From the NCBI RefSeq assembly GCF_021134715.1, contig NC_060024.1:6882001-6946000 (forward strand): 64,000 bases of DNA. Reading direction: 5' to 3'. The translations under genes and the position numbers were made by a program. Positions 47,765 to 56,973 of this stretch are shown here, piece after piece. Below the pieces are notes generated by a model. The model saw nothing but the letters and a program-made list of their open reading frames with translations, was not told where the DNA came from and ran no database searches. Source of the DNA: Daphnia pulex. Its lineage: Eukaryota; Arthropoda; Branchiopoda; Diplostraca; Daphniidae. Numbering within the stretch: position 1 is the first letter of the stretch; each line of letters opens with the position of its first letter.

Positions 47765-50359
47765 CTAGCGATTTCCATTTTGAAGAATGTCGTGAACTCT
47801 TCGGCAATTGGCTAGTGTACCCCAGATGGTGACGTACTTATTTTCTCCACCTGGACGATAAATATGTACATCATGGTTAAAAGCCAATTCTCTTAACTCA
47901 TATCCGTCGGAAAAGATGTTTCTTCTTAGATTGATTTTAGGGCATTCGATGGCGACTGATAAAATGTCAATTACGTCGTTACAAGCTGCTTGTCGGCTCT
48001 CAGCATCTCCTCCGGTGATGAATAGGTTACCGTTGATAAAACTTACACTAACCCAATATTGTTCTTCTATCCTTTTGGCGTTGCTCCCATGACGCCCGAT
48101 AACTCGCCCGCAATCCTTATTCGCTATTCCTGTTATGACGATTCGATCGACGTAGACTTCCGTGTTTACAGAAGATAAAATGTTAAACTCAGTCGGCGGT
48201 TTTTCAGTGGACACCTGGCCGGCTTTACTTTCAATTTCAGTGCGGGTTGGTGATAAGTGCACCGGTTGTGGCTCAGCAGTTACGACAATCGGTGTGTCCT
48301 TTACGATTTTAATGGGATTTTCAATTCGGAGAGGGTTATTTATAACCTCATCGCTCCCGCATCCAACGTCAGACGTCAGTTTCGGTTTCATTTCTTTCTG
48401 CTTAGCTTCCAATTCAGCCAATTTACGAACAGCCTCGTCTTTTTCATGGTCCAGACTTTTCACTTGATCCTGTAGGTGCTTGACCCTTTCGGTTTGGTTA
48501 TTCAGGGATACTCGTAGCTCTTCCACTTCCGCCTTACTGGATAGAAGAAGAAGATCGCTATCTTCCATTTTTCGCCTCAGCTGTGAATCGTTTTCGGCCA
48601 AACGGAGATTCTCCGTTTCAAGTTCAGAAATGGTTTTATTCTTTGACTCTATTTCACAGTTAGCTATGGCCAACTCGTGCACCTTGTCCGATTGCTGTTC
48701 GGCAATGCACACCCGGAGATTTTCCAATTCATCGTTGCTGGATACAACAAGAAGTTTGGTCTCTTCTATTATTTGCCTTAGCCGCTGATCGTTTTGTTCC
48801 AATTGGTGGTTTTTATTTGTCAATTCGGCAACTTCTTCGTTCTTTGATCGAATTTGATCCACCATTTGCTCGACCCTTTCGGTCTGTTTGTTATGGGACA
48901 GCTGGAGTTCTTCCATGGTCGCCTTACTGGATAGCAGAAGACCGCCGGCATCTTCCATTGTTTGCTTCAACTGTGAATCGTTATTAAGTACTTCTAGTAG
49001 TTCATCTTGTAATTGTTGCAAAGCCGACTGACTGGATTGAAGGAGACGATCGTCGTCTTCCATTTTGCGCCTTAACCGCCCATCGTTTTCGGCCAAACTG
49101 AGATTTTTCGCTTCAAGTTCAGAAATGGTTTTATTCTTTGACTCTAGCTCACGTGTAGCCACGGCCAACTGCGAGGTGTCCAATTGTTGTTCACTTAGGC
49201 AAGTCCGCAGTTGCTCCAATTCTGCTCGACTTTCTTGATTTTGCTCTTGAAGTTTAGTGATGGCTCTGTTTTTGGATACCAGAGCACGTTGACTTGAAGC
49301 TAGCTCATTGTGCACCTTGTGCAATTTTTTTTCTTCATAACAATTATGTAGTTGCTCCAATTTCGTTCGTTTATATGCGATAACTCTATCCTTGGCTTCA
49401 ATTTTTCGCATTAGCCCCGAATTCTCATTTGTCAACTGGAGATTTTCCCCTGTAATGTCAATAATAAGACTTTGCTTTTCTTCAAGTTCGCTTTTGGTAG
49501 TTGCCAACTCGTCGTGTACGTTCTGAAACATTTGCAGCTTGGATTGGGAGTCTGCCAGTTGGGATTGAACTAGACTCAACTCATTCGCCAAACTTTCTTT
49601 TTCCAACACAATCAGTGTGATCATTCTGTCCCTGTCTTCAATTTTTCGCCTAAGACGCGAATCATCATTTGCCAAGCGGAGATTTTTCTCCGTAATGTCA
49701 GTCATTAAACGTTTGTTGTTTTCGTGTTCGCTTTTGGTAGTTGCCAACTCGTCGTGTACGTTTTGGTACTGTCGCAGCTTTGATGAGGAGTCTGTCAGTT
49801 GTGATTGAACTAGATTCAACTCATTCTCCAAGCGTTCTTTATCCAATAAAATCAGGTTTTTCTCAATCACATTAGATGCGATAATTCTATCCCTGTCTTC
49901 AGTTTTTCGCGTAAGTCGCGAATCCTCATTTGTCAAGCGAATATTTTTCACTGTAATGTCAGTAATAAAACGTTTCTGTTTTTCGAGTTTAGTTTTGGTA
50001 GTAGCTGACTCGATGCGGAATTGTCGTAACTTGGAATGGGAGTCTGTCAGTTGGGATTGAACTAGACTCAACTCATTCGCCAAACGTTGGTTTTCCAATA
50101 CAATCAGGTTATTTTCGTCGACTTTTTCCTTCAGACGAAGAAAACTTTGGTTGTTCAAGTCTTCTCCGCTGGCAGTCGAAAATCCATCGTTAATTACAGG
50201 TCGGGGAAGTGCATGCTGGTTACTGCATGCAACGTCAGGTTTAATCTTATTCAGGTTAGCAGACGAATGCCGAGTTTGTGATTCGGTCATTCGTCTGAAG
50301 AAATCCATGATCCTAAGAAAAAGGAAAGCAAATATAGTCACTTCCAAAGTTCCGATCAT
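47765..50359 (-). CDS. Repeat-rich coiled-coil protein with C-terminal KH domain (864 aa)
   Basis: No named family recognised. A single uninterrupted frame. The start at 50359 gives a hydrophobic N-terminus (TLEVTIFAFLFLRIMDFF) that could anchor it in a membrane; a start at MDFFRRMTES would remove it. Residues about 80-630 are heptad-rich and contain repeated units of about 80-90 residues built on NELSLVQSQLTDS, ELATTKSE and LRRKIEDRDR. Near 737-800 lies a type I KH domain (VDRIVITGIANKDCGRVIG, with the GXXG loop GRHG at 755-758). A C-terminal extension follows, with KYVTIWGTLANCRRVHDIL. KH domains bind single-stranded RNA or DNA. A long rod ending in an RNA-binding head suggests an RNA-tethering or scaffold role (inference). 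Confidence 0.8.
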   Translation of the reverse strand: MIGTLEVTIFAFLFLRIMDFFRRMTESQTRHSSANLNKIKPDVACSNQHALPRPVINDGFSTASGEDLNNQSFLRLKEKVDENNLIVLENQRLANELSLVQSQLTDSHSKLRQFRIESATTKTKLEKQKRFITDITVKNIRLTNEDSRLTRKTEDRDRIIASNVIEKNLILLDKERLENELNLVQSQLTDSSSKLRQYQNVHDELATTKSEHENNKRLMTDITEKNLRLANDDSRLRRKIEDRDRMITLIVLEKESLANELSLVQSQLADSQSKLQMFQNVHDELATTKSELEEKQSLIIDITGENLQLTNENSGLMRKIEAKDRVIAYKRTKLEQLHNCYEEKKLHKVHNELASSQRALVSKNRAITKLQEQNQESRAELEQLRTCLSEQQLDTSQLAVATRELESKNKTISELEAKNLSLAENDGRLRRKMEDDDRLLQSSQSALQQLQDELLEVLNNDSQLKQTMEDAGGLLLSSKATMEELQLSHNKQTERVEQMVDQIRSKNEEVAELTNKNHQLEQNDQRLRQIIEETKLLVVSSNDELENLRVCIAEQQSDKVHELAIANCEIESKNKTISELETENLRLAENDSQLRRKMEDSDLLLLSSKAEVEELRVSLNNQTERVKHLQDQVKSLDHEKDEAVRKLAELEAKQKEMKPKLTSDVGCGSDEVINNPLRIENPIKIVKDTPIVVTAEPQPVHLSPTRTEIESKAGQVSTEKPPTEFNILSSVNTEVYVDRIVITGIANKDCGRVIGRHGSNAKRIEEQYWVSVSFINGNLFITGGDAESRQAACNDVIDILSVAIECPKINLRRNIFSDGYELRELAFNHDVHIYRPGGENKYVTIWGTLANCRRVHDILQNGNR

Positions 50360-50434
50360 TTTCAAACTGTGTGATAGTTCGTGTTAGTTGGTTTGCAATT
50401 CAAAACTGCGATACCTGCTAGTGCCGTTGGGGTT

Positions 50435-50444
50435 GCCTATATAG
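50435..50444 (-). promoter_or_regulatory. TATA box of the KH coiled-coil gene
   Basis: CTATATAGGC on the minus strand, about 80 bp upstream of the ATG at 50359. It supports use of that first ATG, because transcription would begin just before it. Confidence 0.5.
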
Positions 50445-52926
50445 ACTTGCCAGGGGAATCCCGTTTTGCACTTTCCATTTCCACTGTTTTAATCAGATTT
50501 CTAATTATGTTTACGCTATTTAACTTTTGGTATTGATTTGAAATCATACTTTAAGGTGTAACGAACATTGTTCATTTTGTTTTGAATTAATTGCAATTCA
50601 TTTTAATCATTTAATTGCATTTTGAAATAAAGGTTTTTCAAAAATCCGGTTGGGATTCAAATGTTGCCGGTCTGGACATGTCTGGAAAACGACAGGGCGC
50701 CCATAGCGGTGAATCTACAAACTAAAGAAGTATTACGTAATAGTATTACAGAATTTTTTAATTCTTATAACTTTGTATTTTTATGCGTTCGGTTGTAGGC
50801 CTACCGTGAATATTTTAATATGTTTTGCAAATACTTGGGAAGAATACGTTTGTATGTTTTTTAAAATGGTTTTAGGTGTGGTACTCTCTATTTAGTTTGT
50901 GTGGTACTATCTTGATAGCGGCGTTCAAACCAAAACAATCATTTTTCCTGGAACAAGTTAAAGTTTAGTATGGTTTCTTCCAAACCCAAAACAAGACAAA
51001 GAAGAGCATACATAGCTTCCTCTATTCTGTCAATATTTTTCGTAACCAATTTTTTATTTATTTTTTATTTAGATAAACAGCAACCTGACTGGAGAAACTA
51101 CCGATGTTGGCCGAGTTACGTCCCACTTGATTCTTCCCCTTTCTTTAAAGTCCAAGTGTACACCCATGTGAGTGTTGGTGTATTCACGAGGACCTCCTTT
51201 TTCCTATCCCACCTGGTGGATTCCACTTTCAACTGTTGGAGCACCTGTGGATGGATGCCTGACTGTATACTTCCCAGGCTTAAAGGTAGGAGAAATACAT
51301 CTCTATTCTTCCTTTTGGACTGTTTTGTAGTGTTGATTCTAAACCGTTACGGAGTACGATTGACTATGGAACTAACTAATGGAAGGGGGGAACTTTTGAA
51401 AATGAAAAAATGGAAAATTTTGTAGAACGACTGCCGATCAGGCCCGTGGAGGCAGGCAGGTCGAGGACTTAGTTTATTAAAAATGTGCGAGTTTTAAGAA
51501 CATACTCGAATTATGATTTTTGGTTCATTGGAGTATTTTCTCTATTCTGATTCTTCATCCAACACTGTTTGAGAAATGAAGTCGGAGACTTGTTGTTGGC
51601 AGATAGATATTTATTTCGGCGGTATCTTCTCGCTGCTTTCGAAAAGAACAATAGCACAGATACTTTTTTCCATTTATTGTTTCGTTCTTGGGAAAGTTTT
51701 GGCGTTGCTGGGGAATGGCCAAATTTGCGTCTTGTTTTACGTCTTGCGTATCTCCGGGTATATATCTTGAATTCACTTCCATATCTGGAATTACAGCGCA
51801 ATATTATTGCGCCAGAAGGTTTTCTCGAAAACGTCACATGACATGAGGATCGCCATCTGACGCAAAACACTCTCAAATATCTAGACTGTATAAGGAGATG
51901 TCCAATCCGCGCGATGGCTGGCAATAGTCCGGATGGCTTTTTCTTCACCATCAACGCCTATTTCGGTTTTAAAATTCTTTTCGAGGTTGTCGTTGAAAGA
52001 AACATAAAGAGTACGACTATTCGTCGTCATGTTTATCTTTAATGTTGTCGTAAGATCCTTTTAGAGTCTTTTTTTTTCTTTTCTTATTAGACTTTCCCAT
52101 TTACAACAACCAACATTTTTATGATGGATTTTGTATTTTTCCCATCTGCGCTGTCTCTTTCTTATAGCCATTAGCGGGTTAATTTAATAGAATTTTTTTA
52201 ACTTTACAACGTCATTTCAAACTCATTAAATTATATTGTATTATATAAATATCTCCCCAGCCCAAATAGCATTGCCTAATGCATGTCAAATATTTTTTTC
52301 ACCTGTACAAAGTTCATTAAGCTAATTTTCTAACAAACAGTAAAATCTCTGACGTATCCACTAAATTCCAATACCGAGGCACTTTGATCCCATCCAAAAC
52401 TTTTAGCGACGAGAAATTCTCTGATGGATTTTCGTGAGTCGTGGTCCACTGCTGCTAAATTGTACATGGCGTCTGATGTCCCGTCAGCCATTAGAGACTT
52501 TCCGGGATGTTGAGGCGTTTATGATTATATACCGTCACCGACATCAACCGTCGGCGATTCAATTTTTTGATTAGCCGCAGCATCCGCCATGCCTCCAAAA
52601 GCGGAATGAGAAAAATCACGAACGAAATCTCAACCGACCCAAAAAGAACTGCATGTAGTCTGAGTGAGATAAATGTCACTTAAACATTTCATTATCGTCA
52701 ACATCCGCGGGGAATAGAAAATGGGGGCGCGTCACAAACGTCCGCATACGTCCTTTTTCAATACAGATAATTAAGACATGTGGAGGAATCAAATTAATTT
52801 TCTTAGTAATTTGGAGCACTTGTGGGAATTTGATTTTGCGAATAAAGGCAGTAACGTAGATTAATTTTTTCGGCCTGTCGTAATTGGAGGGTTTAATACG
52901 AGTCGGATCATTTTTGTTTGTTTTTG
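50445..52926. other. Intergenic with weak coding candidates
   Basis: An open frame at 50970-51425 (+) starts MVSSKPKTRQRRAYIASSIL and has one membrane segment (LSIFFVTNFLFIFYL). A GT donor near 51168 may end a first exon. On the minus strand, about 51850-51955 reads DGEEKAIRTIASHRADWT, and about 52340-52490 reads MADGTSDAMYNLAAVDHDSR. Both look like real protein fragments, but I could not place them in a gene or family. Confidence 0.35.
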
Positions 52927-53855
52927 CTATTGAATGTTGGCGATTCTTGTTATGACGTCAGCCGCTGAAATCCTGTCGTTGGGGTTTTTCTTCAACATGT
53001 CCATGATGATAGCGTGCATGGGATGTTTTTGCTCTTCTATGGCTGCAATGATTTGTTGTGGTTATATCTGATATTGAAGTTTTGTTTAAGAAATGGAACA
53101 CACATACCTTTCAGATTGACTGGCGTATTATTGACAATGTTGGCGGGGATATTGAATTGTGAGCCGTAGGGGTGACGTCCTTTTAAAAGATAAAAGCCGA
53201 AAATGAGACCTGCGGAAAAAACGTCACTTTTATCGGTTCCTTCTTGACGTAGGGGCGTCGTCCGATTGAAATTTTCCTTCATCTGCAAGATTTCAGGGGC
53301 CAGCCAATTATCGGGCCGTGTGTTGTGCTCGGTCGTCGAGAAACTTCCCCTGTCGTTGAGTGGCGAACTGAGTCCGAAATCGGCCCATTTCATCGACACA
53401 TTTCCTCCATCAGTCGGATGATGGATAGAAATGAAAACATTTTGGGGTTTAATATCCCAGTAGATGAATCCCTTTTCGTGAATGTGTGCCAATCCCTTTG
53501 CCAACTGGAGGCAAACTTCTTTTTCTGGTGGCATTTTCTGGCGATAGTTTTTCTGGGCCTCGTCACCGTTGAATAGTTGATTCAGCGATAATTGGCACAG
53601 TTCCAGTGCGTAATATCTGATTGGATCAAACCAAATTATTGAAGTTATTTATTAAGCCACTTGCAATATTCACCTGAAATCACTGTCGCTTTCAACGTGA
53701 TAAAGTTTGACGACATTTGGGCGATCTAATTTCTGCAAAGCTTCTTCTTCTCCTTTGTTGTTTTGAACGCTTTCGATTTGAATTCGCTTGACGGCCACTT
53801 TTCTTTTCATCCACGTCCCTTCGTAAACGATTCCGTAACGCCCTTTCCCTATAAC
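52927..53855 (-). CDS. Protein kinase domain, 5' incomplete (269 codons)
   Basis: Ser/Thr-type kinase catalytic domain. Exons are 53674-53855, 53108-53616 and 52927-53042, in frame to a TAG stop. The glycine loop is GKGRYGIVYEG and the VAIK lysine is in KVAVKR. The catalytic loop reads IYWDIKPQN, so the His-Arg of HRD is replaced by Tyr-Trp while the Asp and Asn remain. The DFG motif is intact (ADFGLSS), as is the APE-like LAPE. The first exon begins directly at the glycine loop after an AG acceptor and has no start codon. No upstream exon was found, so it is either 5' truncated or has a distant first exon. The style resembles the IRE1-like and ankyrin-kinase expansions of Daphnia. A weakly active or regulatory kinase is possible. 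Confidence 0.72.
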
Positions 53856-54679
53856 CTTTTATCTGTCGATAGAAATCGACAGCGAAACGCTTTGGTGTAA
53901 GAAACAAATATTCAGTATCTTCAATAAATATTCTTTTTCTAATTGAAAATATTTACATTTAACAAACTTTTACCTTACTCAACTTGTTACTGTAAAATTG
54001 TAATCTAAAACAAATGACGTAGCAACTTATTTCTATGGAAATCTGGCGAACGTGCCCCCAATTATCTTGCCCAATTTTATTCTTTTTGGTTTTGACTTAG
54101 ACGTTGACGACTCTCTAATAGGCTATTTTTATTATTCAATCAATGTTTAAACTTGTACTACTTCACGTTGAATTGGTTGCCATTTTCCCGATTGGGACGA
54201 GGTGAACCTGAACGAGTAGAAAAACGATCACGCCTAAACTGTCGCAACTTGTCACCCCGCCAACTGCCAACTGCCGAAGTTCTTGCCTTTCCATCGGAAA
54301 CTGGTGGTCACGTCACCATAAAAAAAGGGCTTGACGCCGCTTCAAAAATTATCAACCAGAAATTATTTTTTTCTCCTTATCACCCTTTTGTGGTTTTATT
54401 GTCATGTTGTGGAGAATACTCCCCCGAGACTATCGTGTTTCAAGAGAACTTTGTTTTTCTTTGATTCACTATTTAATCGAATATTTACTAAACAGTTCCA
54501 GCTCATTTCTTCATCGTATTTTTGTAACATGATAACGTATATGACGTTTGGTTTACCTGGACCTTCGTAACAATATTTCATGCACGTCTCTATCAAGTTC
54601 ATTGCTGATGCAAGAAGTTTATTTTTCCTTTATATTGTGCTGCATATGAAACGTATCCTTCTCCGGCTTCGCATAGAAG
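53856..54679. other. Intergenic
   Basis: No gene recognised. Short open frames on both strands show no family features. Confidence 0.35.
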
Positions 54680-55160
54680 AATGAATGGCAAAACAAGTAA
54701 AAGATTTGAAATTTAAAACGAGATTTTATTTGAATCGAAAATGAGAGAAAAACAAAATCAAATGAAAAAACAAAAGAAACTGGACCAGCTTCTACCATCG
54801 AAATAGTCGCCCACTTGCTCGGCTGCCTCCACCCGCAACGCACGTCAGAAATCGACGGACTCGTTTGAGGGTATAATGAAACCCCCCGTCAAGGTGTTAG
54901 TCAACTGCACACCGGCGTGCGAGTGAAGACGATCTAATTCCTTTCACCGTATATAGGAGCCATGATAACTCAACTTTTATACAAGTGCCAGGAATTTCAA
55001 AAGTCTTCACTCACATCACACCAGCGACAGCGAACCAACTCCGTCGACGGGTTCATCCGCCAATCCCTTCGGATTGTCACGAGGAGGCAACGTCATCTCA
55101 AGGCAATAACTATTCCGATAGGCAAAACTGACGTCCAGCTTCAATTGTTATTAACTTTAA
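54680..55160 (-). other. 3' UTR-like block of gene C with about 290-bp insertion
   Basis: This matches the 3' flank of the KH gene (47540-47764) in two pieces, about 54680-54808 and about 55097-55160. They are separated by about 290 bp with no counterpart there. The insert has no recognised content; its junctions lie near GAAATAGTC and CAAGGCAATAAC. Confidence 0.6.
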
Positions 55161-56873
55161 TTTAAAAAACAAGACAAAACATTAGCGAAATTAATTTGGA
55201 AGAACTTAGTACACTCTACGACATTTTTCTAACTTTTCCCAAATGGTAACGTCCTTGTTTTCTTTATCGTTAGATGGTCGATGAGTGCTTACGTCATTGT
55301 TGATGCCGAGCTCACTCAACAAATAACCGTTGGCAAAGATGTTTCCTCTCGTGTCCAGTTCAGGCTTCAGGGCACTCCATTGTTACCGGCAGATTTTGAA
55401 TTACGTTTATTAAACCTATAACCTTTACCCCATATTGGTTTTCAATCCTCTTTACATTACTCCCATGGCGTCCGAGGGTCAGCCGAGGATTCGCACCTCA
55501 TCGCTGCCTCATCCGACTTCTGCCGCCAATTTCGGTTTCATTTCTTTTGGCTTAAATATCTTCCATTTTGGCAAATTTTTGAACGGCTTCTTCCATTTCT
55601 TCTTCTTCTCTTCTAGACTTTTCACTTGATCCTGTAAGCGCTCGATCCTTTCGGTCTGGGATACCCGTAGTTCTTCCATTTCCGCCTGACCGGATTGAAG
55701 AAGACGATCAGTTTCTTCCAATTTTTGCCTCAGCTTTAAATCGTTTTCGGTCCAACGGAGAATTTCCGTTTCAAGTTCAGAAATGGTTTTATTCTTTGAC
55801 TCAAGCTTTGACTCAATGTCAGTCATTTGACGTTTTTTATTTTCGAGTTCCCTTTTCGTAGTTGCTAACTCGTCGTGTACCTTCTGTAACATTTGCAGGT
55901 TGGAATGGGAGTCTTTCAGTTGTGATTGAACTTGACTCAACTCATTCGCTATGCGTTCTTTTTCCAATACAATCTGGTTTTTCTCAATCGCACTAGATGC
56001 GATAATTTTATCTCTGTCTTCGATTTTCCGCCTTAACCGCGAATCGTCTTTTTTCAAGTGGAGATTTTTCTCCGTAATGTCAATCATTAAACGTTTGTTA
56101 TTTTCGAGTTCGTTTTTGGTGATTGCCAACTCGATGTGTACAGTTTGAAACATTTGCGGGCTGGAGCTGGACCTCAGTTGTGTTTGAAGCAGAGTCAACT
56201 CATTCGCTAAGCGTTCTTTATCCATCACAAGGTTCTTCTCAATCGCTCGACTGGATGCCATAATTCTATCGCTGTCTTCGATAATTCTATCGCTGTCTTC
56301 AGTTTTTCGCTTAAGTCGCGAATTTTCATTTGTCAAGCGGAGATTTTTCTCCGTAATGTCGGTAATAAGACTTCTTTTCTTCGAGTTTGCTTTTGGTAGT
56401 TGCTAACTTGTTGTGGAATTGTCGCAGCTTTGATGAGGAGTCTGTCAGTTGGGATTGAACTAGACTCAACTCATTCGCCAAACGTTGGTTTTCCAATACA
56501 ATCTGGTTTTTCTCAATCGCACTGGATGCCATAATTTTATCTCTGACTTCGATAATAATTCTATCTCTGTCTTCGATTTTTCGCCTTAGTCGCGAATCGT
56601 CATTTGTCAAGCGGAGATTTTCCCCTAAAATGTCAGTTATTACACGTTTCTTTTCTTCCAGTTCGCATTTGGTAGTTGCCAACTCGTCTTGTACGTTCTG
56701 CAACATTTGCAGCTTTGATGAGGAGTCTGTCAGTTGGGATTGAACTAGACTCAACTCATTCTCCAGGCGTTCTTTTTCCAATACAATCAGGTTTTTCTCA
56801 ATCGCACTAGATGCGATAATTTTATCTCTGTCTTCAATTTTTCGCCTTAGTTGCGAATCTTTTTCGGCTAAAT
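55161..56873 (-). pseudogene. Decayed third coiled-coil/KH gene (gene C), cut by assembly gap
   Basis: The repeat units match the KH gene closely (NELSLVQSQLTDSSSKLQ, LRRKIEDRDKIIASS). The reading frame changes near 56370 (one-base shift in LEEKKS). A TGA stands where the KH gene has the Cys codon of VGCGSDE. Downstream the KH core is largely lost: GRHGSN and the final TIWEKLEKCRRV are still recognisable around 55470-55200. The 5' end is missing beyond the run of Ns. It is most likely a pseudogene, though the shift could be a sequencing error in a repeat-rich region. Confidence 0.7.
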
Positions 56874-56973
56874 NNNNNNNNNNNNNNNNNNNNNNNNNNN
56901 NNNNNNNNNNNNNNNNNNNNNNNNNNNNNNNNNNNNNNNNNNNNNNNNNNNNNNNNNNNNNNNNNNNNNNNNN
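56874..56973. other. Assembly gap (100 N)
   Basis: Exactly 100 unknown bases, the usual placeholder for a gap of unknown size. Coiled-coil code stands on one side and LINE reverse transcriptase on the other, so the order and distance across it are not secure. Confidence 0.98.

Noticed and set aside
50301-50330. A 29-nt intron before MDFFRR in the KH coiled-coil gene
   Set aside because: Too short for an animal intron. The TATA box position supports translation from the upstream ATG straight through.
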